From Rossellomorea vietnamensis NBRC 101237 (GTDB taxonomy: Bacteria; Bacillota; Bacilli; Bacillales; Bacillaceae_B): 64,000 nucleotides of DNA. A program made the translations under genes and the position numbers. Below, one piece after another: positions 1 to 8,261 of this stretch (positions are counted from its first letter, which is position 1; each line of letters begins with the position of its first letter). The notes under the pieces were generated by a model. The model did no database searches, was not told the DNA's origin, and was given only the letters and a program-made list of their open reading frames with translations. The stretch lies in NCBI RefSeq assembly GCF_001591825.1, contig NZ_BCVQ01000020.1:1-64000 (forward strand), given 5' to 3'.

Positions 1-122
1 TCAATCCACTCTGTGCTTCCACCCTATTAATCAATTATTGGCATGAGGATAGTTAAAACACTTTTACAAAAGTTTTGAACATAATTTCTTAAAAAAAAAT
101 TTCCAAATAGGAGCCCATTTGA

Positions 123-356
123 TTAATCCAATCTTCTATTAAGGTAATTCTCTTCCAGGTCCATTTCCCTGTTCACCAGGAGTTCCATTTGTTCTAGGTG
201 ATGGGTTTCGACGACGGGGTCGAGGTGGGACCAGTGGATTTTGTTGATGAAGTAGTAGTTTCTGATTTTCCTCAGGATGACGAGGGAGTGGGGGAAGTGG
301 TCGAATTCTGCTTTTATGCTGTTGAAGCGGGTGTAGCCCCATTTTGTCAGTTTCAT
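123..356 (-). CDS. Small hypothetical protein, 77 aa
   Basis: I do not recognise this protein. It is a 77-residue basic and aromatic-rich ORF with no signal peptide, membrane segment or cysteine motif. An AGGTG Shine-Dalgarno lies 7 bases before the ATG, which supports translation. Two palindromes (425-442 and 480-495) lie just upstream, between it and the divergent helicase gene, so it may be a small regulated gene. Its codon use resembles the neighbours. Overlapping ORFs in other frames are less convincing because none has a ribosome binding site. Confidence 0.5.
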   Translation of the reverse strand: MKLTKWGYTRFNSIKAEFDHFPHSLVILRKIRNYYFINKIHWSHLDPVVETHHLEQMELLVNREMDLEENYLNRRLD

Positions 357-424
357 TGTTTTATCACCTATTGTTCTATTACCTTTTCTTTCAATATATT
401 AATCCTCTGGGAGCATATCTGATT

Positions 425-442
425 TAAACAAACGTTTGTTTA
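425..442. promoter_or_regulatory. 18-bp perfect palindrome, candidate operator
   Basis: TAAACAAACGTTTGTTTA is a perfect dyad, in the size range of TetR-family operators. It lies upstream of the leftward 77-aa ORF and, further away, of the rightward helicase gene. A related dyad follows at 480-495. The cognate regulator is not identifiable in this window. Confidence 0.45.
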
Positions 443-479
443 GTGTTTCAAAACATTTATTCTACTAGGGTTCGGGGGA

Positions 480-495
480 TTAAACAATCGTTTAA
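480..495. promoter_or_regulatory. Second AAAC/GTTT dyad, candidate operator
   Basis: TTAAAC-AATC-GTTTAA has perfect 6-bp arms around a 4-bp spacer. It shares the AAAC...GTTT arms of the palindrome 55 bp to the left, suggesting two sites for one repressor. Confidence 0.35.
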
Positions 496-614
496 CAGTA
501 TTTACATCTCCAGTCGTGCATCTGTTTCGTCCTGAGATTGTCATTGCTATTCACGGAGGGCTCTTGTTATGATGAGAAGGTTATGAATCGAAAGAAAAGC
601 TAGGAGAATGAGCT

Positions 615-2864
615 TTGAATAAAGTAGTATCCAACTATTCCATTTATCCATATGAAGCAGATAAGAAGGAGATCCCCGTGGCTCCGCTCCATAAGGGGGA
701 AACCACGAAGCAGCTGATATCCTCCCATGACGAGGATGCTTTTTTCTTTCGGACGATGGAGGAAGCGGGCATTCATCTGAATGCGGCTCAGATTGAAGCG
801 GTCCGTCATGTGAAAGGACCATGCTTGACCCTTGCCGGTGCAGGAACGGGAAAAACGACGGTGCTCGTCTGTCGTGCAGGCTACTTGATGGCCGTGAAAG
901 ACATTCAGCCAAGAAATATTTTGCTTGTCACATTTACCAAGAAAGCATCGGAAGAGATGAAGCAGCGGATTTCAAGGCTTCCGGGAGCAGAACATGGTGG
1001 ACAGGTACATGCCAGCACGTTTCATGCCCTGTTCCTTTACTTGCTCAGATCCCGTCATTATACACAGGAAGTGATCGGGAACGAGCGCTATAAACAAATT
1101 ATTTTGAAACAGATCCAGAGAGAAATGAATATATATGATCCTTATGACGCTGAGACGCTCCTTGCCAAACTTTCTCATTATAAGCTGAATCAGAAAGATA
1201 TACGGGAGCTCCCCGAGAAGTCCAAGTCAGAAAAAGAAGTGCGAAGCATCCTCTTAAAATATGAAGAGTGGAAGCGCATGAATCATAAAATGGATTTTGA
1301 TGATATTTTGACAGAGGCCTATCAATTACTATTGGGAAATCCGAATCTCCTGACTTCCCTTCAGCACCGTTTCCAGTATGTGATGGTTGATGAATTCCAG
1401 GATACGAATCTGGTTCAATATGAATTGATCAAATTGATTGCGGCTCATCGTAATCTGTTCGTGGTCGGGGATGATGATCAAACGATTTACACCTTTAACG
1501 GCGCCCGGAACGAATTCATTTTGGATTTTGATGAGGAGTTTCCCGATGCCAAAGTCGTGACCTTAAAAGAAAATTACCGGTCTGACGCTTATATCATCGG
1601 ACTCGGGAATGAAGTCATCGGGCGGAATGAACACCGGCGTAAAAAAGAGCTGATTGCTACAAAAGTGGAGGGACTGAAGCCTCTCTATTCAAGACCCGCC
1701 ACAGCCGATGAAGAAGCCGTCTGGATCACTGAAGAGATTCAGAGATTACGAGATGAAGGCTACGGTTATGGAGATATGACGATTCTCCACCGTACCATGA
1801 GCAGTGGGCGTGCCGTCTTTGAGCAGCTCCTGTTAAAGGAGATTCCTTTCACACCATACAATCAGAAGGATTCCCTTTTCTATGATAACTGGACTGTGAA
1901 GCCCGTGGTGGATTACTTGCGATTGTCGATCGTCCCACGAAATTTCGCAGCCATGGAATCGCTGCTGCCCACCCTTTTCATCCGAAGAGACCGGGGAATG
2001 GCTCACATCCTGGAAGAAGAACAGAAGGAGCGGAAGAAGTATCCCCTCATTCACTTAACGACTTTATCCGGGTTGAAGCCTTTCCAGGTGAAGAATGTGA
2101 AAGAACGGATGAAGTTCCTGAAGGCGATCGGTGACCAGTCACCAGAAAGTGCCATCAGGCGTATCCGGAAGGAATTCTATCACCAGTACATCGACGCCCA
2201 GGAATCTCACGTCGTGACGGAGCAGAAGGAGCTCATTAAAGAAATGCTGGACGAGCTTGAAGGCTCGGCAAAGCGCTTTGATACGATTTCAAGCTTCATT
2301 ACCTTTATTGATGAGATGAAGGCGAAATATGAGGAAATCTATTCGAATCAAAGGGGAAGCAGGGATACGGACAGTGTGTCCCTCATGACGATTCACCGGT
2401 CAAAGGGCCTTGAGTTTCCCGTTGTGTTTTTAATCGGGGCCATCGAAGGGAACCTTCCCCACAGTTCAGCTCTCAATGCCAATAAGCTCGAGGATAAGGT
2501 GTACAAGGACCCGAGCCAAAAAGAGAAGACTTCGGGTGCAGTGGAAGAAGAAAGGCGCCTTGCTTATGTAGCCATCACGAGGGCAAAAGAGAGATTGTTC
2601 ATTTCTTCCCCGGCCTATTATCAAGGCGAACAGCGCAAGTGCTCGCGCTTTATAGCGGATTTATTTAAGCAGACGCCACACGCTGAGCCGAAGCCATCTA
2701 AAAAAGCAAGAAGCGGAAAGGTGAGTAAGATTCTTGCCTGGGTGTGCACAAGCTCTGAGTGCATTGCCTGGCAGAGGCCCGAAACCCATGAAGATACCGA
2801 ATCCAAGGTGTGTCCCCTTTGTTCTAGCTCTATGAAACTGGGAGAAAAGGACATAATCGAATAA
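615..2864 (+). CDS. UvrD/Rep-family ATP-dependent DNA helicase (YjcD-like)
   Basis: This is a superfamily 1A 3'-5' DNA helicase of 749 aa, about the size of B. subtilis YjcD. Visible motifs, in order, are the Walker A AGAGTGKT (residues about 75-82), the Walker B DEFQDTN, motif III GDDDQTIYTFNGA, motif IV/V regions (LMTIHRSKGLEFPVVF) and motif VI AYVAITRAKERLF. After the helicase core the last ~60 residues contain two cysteine pairs (CTSSEC and CPLC), a likely zinc-binding tail. The TTG start at 615 is chosen because AGGAG sits 8 bases upstream. The gene stands alone and ends in a strong terminator. A role in DNA repair or replication-conflict processing is inferred from the family. Confidence 0.88.
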   Translation: MNKVVSNYSIYPYEADKKEIPVAPLHKGETTKQLISSHDEDAFFFRTMEEAGIHLNAAQIEAVRHVKGPCLTLAGAGTGKTTVLVCRAGYLMAVKDIQPRNILLVTFTKKASEEMKQRISRLPGAEHGGQVHASTFHALFLYLLRSRHYTQEVIGNERYKQIILKQIQREMNIYDPYDAETLLAKLSHYKLNQKDIRELPEKSKSEKEVRSILLKYEEWKRMNHKMDFDDILTEAYQLLLGNPNLLTSLQHRFQYVMVDEFQDTNLVQYELIKLIAAHRNLFVVGDDDQTIYTFNGARNEFILDFDEEFPDAKVVTLKENYRSDAYIIGLGNEVIGRNEHRRKKELIATKVEGLKPLYSRPATADEEAVWITEEIQRLRDEGYGYGDMTILHRTMSSGRAVFEQLLLKEIPFTPYNQKDSLFYDNWTVKPVVDYLRLSIVPRNFAAMESLLPTLFIRRDRGMAHILEEEQKERKKYPLIHLTTLSGLKPFQVKNVKERMKFLKAIGDQSPESAIRRIRKEFYHQYIDAQESHVVTEQKELIKEMLDELEGSAKRFDTISSFITFIDEMKAKYEEIYSNQRGSRDTDSVSLMTIHRSKGLEFPVVFLIGAIEGNLPHSSALNANKLEDKVYKDPSQKEKTSGAVEEERRLAYVAITRAKERLFISSPAYYQGEQRKCSRFIADLFKQTPHAEPKPSKKARSGKVSKILAWVCTSSECIAWQRPETHEDTESKVCPLCSSSMKLGEKDIIE

Positions 2865-2866
2865 AA

Positions 2867-2910
2867 AAAGCCCCGGCGTCCTGGAAAATGAAGGACGCCG
2901 GGGCTTTTTT
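2867..2910. terminator. Strong rho-independent terminator after the helicase gene
   Basis: A 16-bp G+C-rich stem (AAAGCCCCGGCGTCCT and its complement) with a 9-base loop runs into TTTTTT. It starts 3 bases after the helicase stop codon. The A-rich 5' side could also serve leftward transcripts from the small gene at 2973-3113. Confidence 0.9.
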
Positions 2911-2972
2911 GCGGTTTATTGAGCGTTCTATGACATGCTTCACATACAAGAGAACATCAGTAAACCGGACCC

Positions 2973-3113
2973 TTACTGTGAAAAATGGTCATCTCGTGAA
3001 TCAACCTTCTTCGAATCATTCGAATCCAAGGCCTGTCTTAAAAAATAAATAAGAATTCCCATGATGATTCCAAGTATCGCGATAAAACCGATGGTGATGG
3101 TGATTCCCATCAT
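2973..3113 (-). CDS. 46-aa single-pass membrane peptide
   Basis: A short gene with an AAGGAG ribosome binding site upstream of a double ATG (3113 and 3110). The product begins MMGITITIGF and has one hydrophobic segment at about residues 3-26, rich in Ile, Gly and Leu. A charged, hydrophilic tail (DSNDSKKVDSRDDH) follows. It resembles the many short membrane peptides of Bacilli but I recognise no family. The overlapping 64-aa ORF at 3016-3210 in another frame has no comparable start signal. It is transcribed on the same strand as kynB but lies downstream of it, beyond a hairpin. Confidence 0.6.
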   Translation of the reverse strand: MMGITITIGFIAILGIIMGILIYFLRQALDSNDSKKVDSRDDHFSQ

Positions 3114-3186
3114 AAACCCCACTCCTTTTTATAGCTATCGCTATATGATTGCAGCCTTCTACTATCAGTCTATGAAAAAGGAGTGG

Positions 3187-3228
3187 AGATATATTCGAAC
3201 CAAAGGACAAAAAAGGTTCACGAATATT
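3187..3228 (-). terminator. Hairpin downstream of kynB
   Basis: An imperfect inverted repeat (AATATTCG-GAACC type arms) lies immediately after the kynB stop, with a T-rich loop when read leftward. There is no clean U-run after the 3' arm, so termination is uncertain. Confidence 0.35.
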
Positions 3229-3852
3229 TTACGTCCGGTCAATCAAAACGGCACGAACCGGGGATCCGTCTCCTTCTTTAAGAGGAAGGGGAAGGGCTAC
3301 AAGCTCGTATATCCCAGGAGTTATATGGGTAAGATCGATCCCTTCGAGGATTCCGATGTCATGTTCCCGCAGTGAGTGATGGGCGTGCAATTCCTTGCTG
3401 TCCAAAGGGTCAACAGAGGGAAGATCCACCCCGATCAGATCAATGCCCTTTCCCTTTAAAAAAGGGGCAAGTTCTTTCGTGACAGGGGGAATGTGCCCGG
3501 GGAATCGGTTTGGATCACTCCAGGCATTGGTTTTAAACAGAACTTTTTTGATATCAGTCAAGTCGAGCTTCATTAATCGTTCAGGACTGATTTCAGGCTC
3601 GCCTTCCAACGAAACCACGATGGCCGGTCCCATAAAACGTTCTGGGGCCATATCGAGGATCCGGTTCCCGTCACTGTCGAAGTGGAAGGGGGCATCCACA
3701 TGGGTCCCGGTATGGGAGCTCATGGTCAGCTGGCCGACATTGACGGATCCCGATTCTTCCTTCGTCCAGTTCAAGGAAAAGGAAAAAGGCGTGTCTCCCG
3801 GCCAAACAGGGGTTTCATTATGCAGGGGTCTTGAAATATCGATGATTTTCAT
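3229..3852 (-). CDS. kynB: Kynurenine formamidase (arylformamidase), cyclase family
   Basis: KynB hydrolyses N-formyl-L-kynurenine to kynurenine and formate in tryptophan catabolism. The 207-aa product has the expected length. It opens with DISRPLHNETPVWPGDTPF, typical of the family, and carries the metal-binding signature HTGTHVDAPFHF (about residues 47-58). A later AHHSLREHDIGILEGIDL stretch also fits cyclase-family hydrolases. AAGGAGGAGG precedes the ATG. The gene follows kynU by about 20 bases on the same strand, so the two form one operon. No tryptophan 2,3-dioxygenase (kynA) is present on either side. Confidence 0.9.
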   Translation of the reverse strand: MKIIDISRPLHNETPVWPGDTPFSFSLNWTKEESGSVNVGQLTMSSHTGTHVDAPFHFDSDGNRILDMAPERFMGPAIVVSLEGEPEISPERLMKLDLTDIKKVLFKTNAWSDPNRFPGHIPPVTKELAPFLKGKGIDLIGVDLPSVDPLDSKELHAHHSLREHDIGILEGIDLTHITPGIYELVALPLPLKEGDGSPVRAVLIDRT

Positions 3853-3873
3853 GATTGCCTCCTCCTTTCTGTG

Positions 3874-5151
3874 TTAAGCGACCACGTTCCGTGTATTTTC
3901 AAACTGCTTGTATTCTTCTTGTTCCATGATGTTTTTCAAAATATGAATCGTTTCCCATACATCTTCGTACGACGAATAAAGAGCCACAGGTGCCAGGCGG
4001 ATCACATTGGGTGCCCGGAAATCAGGTGTCACCCTGTTTGCTTTCAAGGCTTTACAGATCCTCGCCGCTTCCTCATGCTGCAGACTGATATGTCCGCCCC
4101 GGCATTCATCTTCAAGGGGGTTGCAGATGGTGAATCCATAGCCGTTAAGCTCCTGCTGGAAGACTTCCATCATGAATCTTGTAAGAGAAAGGGATTTCCG
4201 TCTCAGATTCTCGATCCCTGCTTCTTCAAACAGTTGAAGGGAGCCGAGGAGGGGGGCGCTGCTCAAAATATGGGGGGTCCCGATTTGGAAAGCACCGGCT
4301 GAATCAGCATGAGTAAGCGTATGATCCATATCGAACTGTGCATCCTTCCGTGAACTGAACCAGCCGGAAAGACCGGGCTTTTTCCCTCTGTGGCGGTTGT
4401 GAACGAATAATCCCCCGACACCACCCGGTCCGCTGTTCAAGTATTTGTAATTGCACCACACGGCAAAGTCCACACCGTCTTCGTGCAGCTGATGAGGAAG
4501 GGCTCCGATCGAATGGGCGAGGTCGAATCCGATGACAATGCCCCGTTTGTGGGCTTCATCCGTCAAACGTTTGATATCCAGGAGCTGCCCGCTTCGATAT
4601 AGGACTGACGGTAGGAGGATAAGGGCAATTTCATCAGTCATTTGATGAATGATATCTTCCTCCCTCAGGGTAAACCCATCCCTGCTTTCCACCTGTACCA
4701 GATGCTCGTCAGGGGAATAACCCTTTAATTCAAGCTGACTTTGAACCGCGTAAATATCCGACGGGAAAGTCAGTTCATCTGCCAGGATCCTCGTTCGTTT
4801 TCCCTGAGGTTGATAGAAGGTGGCCAGTAACTGATGAAGATTCGTCGTGATGGACCCCGTCACGATGACTTCTTCCTTTTCTGCACCCACTAAAGGAGCC
4901 GTCATTTCTCCAAGCTTCTCAGAATAGTAGAACCACGGCTCCTGCCCGTCCATCCAGCCATCGATGCCATGTTCCTTCCAATCATTCAATGAGGTCAAAA
5001 GCGATTCCTCGGCTCGCTTCGATAGTAGGCCCAGGGAGTTCCCATCCATATAATAATGATCTTCCTTTATGTAGAATTCCTTTCGGAAATGGGCAAGCGT
5101 ATCCTGTCTATCCATCTCTTTGGCTTGTTCCAACGTTAATGCGTGTGTCAT
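3874..5151 (-). CDS. kynU: Kynureninase (PLP-dependent)
   Basis: KynU cleaves kynurenine (or 3-hydroxykynurenine) to anthranilate (or 3-hydroxyanthranilate) and alanine. The product is about 425 aa, normal for the family. The N-terminal substrate-loop region reads [11 protein letters not shown]. The PLP-lysine region is [20 protein letters not shown], and [11 protein letters not shown] supplies the cofactor-binding Asp. I place the start at the ATG at 5151 because AAAGGTGGG precedes it at good spacing; the longer in-frame GTG start at 5169 has no such signal. It is the first gene of a kynU-kynB operon, transcribed away from the sigma-54 activator gene. Confidence 0.92.
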   Translation of the reverse strand: MTHALTLEQAKEMDRQDTLAHFRKEFYIKEDHYYMDGNSLGLLSKRAEESLLTSLNDWKEHGIDGWMDGQEPWFYYSEKLGEMTAPLVGAEKEEVIVTGSITTNLHQLLATFYQPQGKRTRILADELTFPSDIYAVQSQLELKGYSPDEHLVQVESRDGFTLREEDIIHQMTDEIALILLPSVLYRSGQLLDIKRLTDEAHKRGIVIGFDLAHSIGALPHQLHEDGVDFAVWCNYKYLNSGPGGVGGLFVHNRHRGKKPGLSGWFSSRKDAQFDMDHTLTHADSAGAFQIGTPHILSSAPLLGSLQLFEEAGIENLRRKSLSLTRFMMEVFQQELNGYGFTICNPLEDECRGGHISLQHEEAARICKALKANRVTPDFRAPNVIRLAPVALYSSYEDVWETIHILKNIMEQEEYKQFENTRNVVA

Positions 5152-5336
5152 CCTTTTCCCACCTTTCACAGTCTTACCAAAATGATAATCGAAATGATTT
5201 GAATAGTAAAATAATTGTTTTATAAGAGAGTGGGTTTTTATGCATTCTTAAATAAATTATTCAAAAATGTATAAAAAGTCAAAATAGTCTGGTATAAATG
5301 AATTAATATAATAAAATTCAGTGGAATTATTCATAA

Positions 5337-6752
5337 TTGAATAATCCGGAGAAGGTGAAAGGGGTGACCAACGTGAGTGAGACGAAAAAAAGTTGGAATG
5401 AAAATGAAGCGATCCTGCACTCATTGCAGGACGATATTTTAGTCACGAATACAGATGGCATCATTTTAAAAGTCAGTGAGGCGACTGGTGGTATTTATAA
5501 TGTGAAGTCAGAGGATATGGTAGGGAAATCCGTCTATGATCTTGAGAGAGAAGGAATCTTCACGCCGATTTTGACTCCATTGGTTTTAAAGGAAAAAAAG
5601 AAAATCACCCTGGTTCAGACAAGTCAAGATGGAAAGAAGCTCTTGGTTACAGGGATCCCGGTTTTTCATGAAAATGGTGAGCTTGTGCGGGTCGTCAGCT
5701 ATTCACATGACGTCACGGAATTATTGAATATGAAGAAATACTTAGAGGACATGGAAGATGAGATGGAAAGGGTGAAAAGTGAACTCGAAATCCTCAGGAG
5801 CCGTCATTATTATTCGGAAGGGATCATTGCCACAAGCGATGAGATGAAGAGGGTTCTCCAGATTGCCCTGCAGGTGGCAGAAGTGGATGTGAACGTCCTG
5901 TTGCTGGGGGAATCCGGTGTAGGCAAGTCCCACATTGCGAAATTCATCCATAATAAAAGTCAAAGAAAAGGGGGTCCTTTCATTGAGGTCAATTGCGGTG
6001 CCATACCGGAATCCTTATTTGAAGCTGAGTTCTTCGGTTATGAACCCGGCTCGTTCACCGGGGCTGATCGCAAGGGGAAGGTAGGATTGGCTGAACTTGC
6101 AGAAGGCGGTACCCTGTTTCTTGATGAAATCGGGGAACTGTCTCAACCCAATCAAGTGAAAATCTTGAAATTCATCCAAGAGAAACAATTTTACCGGGTC
6201 GGTGGTACAAAGCAAAGGAAGGTGGACTTTCGGGTCCTGGCAGCGACGAACAGGGATTTGGAGATGGCCGTGGAGAACAGGGAATTCAGGCAGGATCTAT
6301 TCTTTCGCCTGAATGTCGTTCCCATAACCATCCCGCCTTTAAGGGAACGGACATCGGATATTATTACGATGATCGATTACTTTGTGGGCTATTTTTGTGA
6401 AAAATATCAGCGCCGGAGGACCTTGGATGGAGGGGTGATCCATCAGCTTCTCATTCAGGATTGGAAAGGGAATGTCAGGGAGTTGATGAATCTGATCGAG
6501 AGGCTGATTGTCACATCTTCGAGGCAGCTCATTGAAATGGAAAACCTGCCGGGGCGATACATAAAGCATAGTGGGGATCTGTCAGGGTTTGACCGTGAAG
6601 GACAATCATTAAAGGACATCCTGGAAGCGGTTGAAGAGCAGGTGCTGAAGAAAGCGAGGCAGCAGTATAAAACGACGACTGTAATGGCTCAAAATCTTGG
6701 GATCAGTCAGCCTTCGGTTGTCAGAAAAATGAAAAAATACAGTATTGGATGA
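5337..6752 (+). CDS. Sigma-54-dependent transcriptional activator with PAS domain
   Basis: A bacterial enhancer-binding protein of up to 471 aa. It has an N-terminal PAS sensory domain (about residues 25-130), a short coiled-coil linker (KKYLEDMEDEMERVKSELEI) and a central AAA+ domain with Walker A GESGVGKS, the sigma-54 loop GSFTGA (the usual GAFTGA with Ala to Ser) and Walker B GGTLFLDEIGEL. A C-terminal Fis-type helix-turn-helix follows (TTVMAQNLGISQPSVVRKMKK). The true start is uncertain: TTG at 5337 lacks a good Shine-Dalgarno, whereas GTG at 5373 has AAAGGGG 8 bases upstream. A near-consensus -24/-12 promoter follows directly, so it very likely activates the YjiH/aminotransferase operon with RNA polymerase-SigL. 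Confidence 0.92.
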   Translation: MNNPEKVKGVTNVSETKKSWNENEAILHSLQDDILVTNTDGIILKVSEATGGIYNVKSEDMVGKSVYDLEREGIFTPILTPLVLKEKKKITLVQTSQDGKKLLVTGIPVFHENGELVRVVSYSHDVTELLNMKKYLEDMEDEMERVKSELEILRSRHYYSEGIIATSDEMKRVLQIALQVAEVDVNVLLLGESGVGKSHIAKFIHNKSQRKGGPFIEVNCGAIPESLFEAEFFGYEPGSFTGADRKGKVGLAELAEGGTLFLDEIGELSQPNQVKILKFIQEKQFYRVGGTKQRKVDFRVLAATNRDLEMAVENREFRQDLFFRLNVVPITIPPLRERTSDIITMIDYFVGYFCEKYQRRRTLDGGVIHQLLIQDWKGNVRELMNLIERLIVTSSRQLIEMENLPGRYIKHSGDLSGFDREGQSLKDILEAVEEQVLKKARQQYKTTTVMAQNLGISQPSVVRKMKKYSIG

Positions 6753-6756
6753 AATG

Positions 6757-6773
6757 TTGGCATGATACTTGCA
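6757..6773 (+). promoter_or_regulatory. Sigma-54 (SigL) -24/-12 promoter
   Basis: TTGGCATGATACTTGCA matches the -24 (TTGGCA) and -12 (TTGCA) elements with the correct invariant GG-10-GC spacing (GG at 6759-6760, GC at 6771-6772). Transcription should start near 6784, ahead of the membrane protein gene. It lies 5 bases downstream of the activator's stop codon. Confidence 0.88.
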
Positions 6774-6826
6774 AGTTCTTTGGTGAGTAGAAGGATAAAT
6801 GAATCATTTCAAAGGGGTGTTTGACA

Positions 6827-8212
6827 ATGGAGGTTGGAAAACAGAATGTCAGTCAGTTACAAACCCGGTCCGGGAGATCAGCCAAGGAAGCAATGAAGTT
6901 TATCATTCCTTCCTTAATAGGAGTATTGCTGTTTTTGGTCCCTGTGACGTACGAAGGGAACATGACCATCGGGGTCGGGATCTTTGCTTCTTATTTTCAA
7001 GGGATATTAGAAGGAGTATTGCCATTATTCATGACGATCATTTTTGGGATATCCGCTCTCATGGCCATTCATACAAAGCTTCTTCAACCTAAGTGGATCG
7101 TCACCCAGCCATTTTTAAAAGGGCTGTTCGATGTAGGTACGTTCTGGATCGCCATCCGTGTCATCGGTTCAGTCTTTGCCATCATGACCGTAAACGGAAT
7201 CGGACCGGAATGGATCATTTCCGACTATACAGGCGGGACGGTCCTGTATTCGTTGGTCCCTGTTTTGACAACCTGGTTCTTGTTTGCGGGTTTATTGATG
7301 CCCCTCTTACTGGACTTTGGACTGATGGATTTCTTCGGGACCCTGCTGCAGAAGATCATGAAGCCTTTATTCCAGCTGCCGGGTCGGTCTTCCATTGATG
7401 CCCTGGCTTCCTGGATGGGGAGTGGGACCGTCGGGGTCCTCATTACCACGAAACAATTTGAAGAAGGCTACTACACTAAACGGGAAGCTGCGGTCATTGC
7501 AACCAACTTCTCTGTTGCTTCCATCGCTTTCAGTCTCGTCATCGTCAGTTTCATAGGCTTGGAATCCATGTTTGTGCAATTATACGGAACCGTCGTCATT
7601 GCCGGGATCGCAGCCGCGGTGATTTGCCCGCGCATCCCGCCACTTTCCAGAAAAAAAGACACATACTATGAGCCCGTTGGCATGCAAATCTCTGAAACGG
7701 TACCTGAAGATGTTTCCCGTCTTCAATGGGGCTTCGAAAAAGCCGTGGAAAAAGCATCTGAAGTGAAAAGTGTCGGTGAAGTGACCAAAAAAGGACTGCA
7801 AAACGTATTTGATATCTGGTTCGGACTCATTCCACTCGTCATGGCCCTTGGAACGCTTGCTTTAGTCGTGGCAGAATACACACCGGTGTTTGATGTGCTG
7901 GCTTACCCGGTCGTCCCACTCCTTGAACTATTGCAAATCCCGCAGGCTGCGGATGCTGCCCCTGCGATGATCGTCGGGTTTGCCGATATGTTCCTCCCTG
8001 CAGTGGTGGGTAGCGGGATCGAAAGTGAGTTAACGAGATTTGTGATCGCGGCCATGTCTTTGACTCAATTAATCTACATGTCTGAAATCGGGATCCTGCT
8101 GATCAAATCCAAGATTCCCATCAGCTTCCTGGATCTATTCATCATTTTCATCCAACGAACCATCATCACACTGCCAATCGTCGCATTACTGGCTCATTTT
8201 TTCTTTATGTAA
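6827..8212 (+). CDS. YjiH-family membrane protein with nucleoside-recognition (Gate) domains
   Basis: A polytopic membrane protein of about 461 aa with roughly ten hydrophobic segments. The halves contain Gate-type motifs (GSGTVGVLITTKQFEEGYY; AAPAMIVGFADMFLPAV), as in YjiH-like proteins found beside amino-acid catabolism genes. The ATG at 6827 is preferred over TTG 6821 because AAAGGGGTG is 8 bases upstream. It is the first gene of the SigL operon, 49 bases before the aminotransferase. Transport of the aminotransferase substrate (perhaps GABA or a related omega-amino acid) is inferred from context only. Confidence 0.8.
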   Translation: MEVGKQNVSQLQTRSGRSAKEAMKFIIPSLIGVLLFLVPVTYEGNMTIGVGIFASYFQGILEGVLPLFMTIIFGISALMAIHTKLLQPKWIVTQPFLKGLFDVGTFWIAIRVIGSVFAIMTVNGIGPEWIISDYTGGTVLYSLVPVLTTWFLFAGLLMPLLLDFGLMDFFGTLLQKIMKPLFQLPGRSSIDALASWMGSGTVGVLITTKQFEEGYYTKREAAVIATNFSVASIAFSLVIVSFIGLESMFVQLYGTVVIAGIAAAVICPRIPPLSRKKDTYYEPVGMQISETVPEDVSRLQWGFEKAVEKASEVKSVGEVTKKGLQNVFDIWFGLIPLVMALGTLALVVAEYTPVFDVLAYPVVPLLELLQIPQAADAAPAMIVGFADMFLPAVVGSGIESELTRFVIAAMSLTQLIYMSEIGILLIKSKIPISFLDLFIIFIQRTIITLPIVALLAHFFFM

Positions 8213-8261
8213 AACCACGACAATCTAGCATTATACTATAAGAATATCTGGGGGTACTGAA

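Noticed and set aside
3016-3210. 64-aa leftward ORF rich in histidine
   Set aside because: It overlaps the better supported 46-aa membrane peptide in another frame and has no ribosome binding site.
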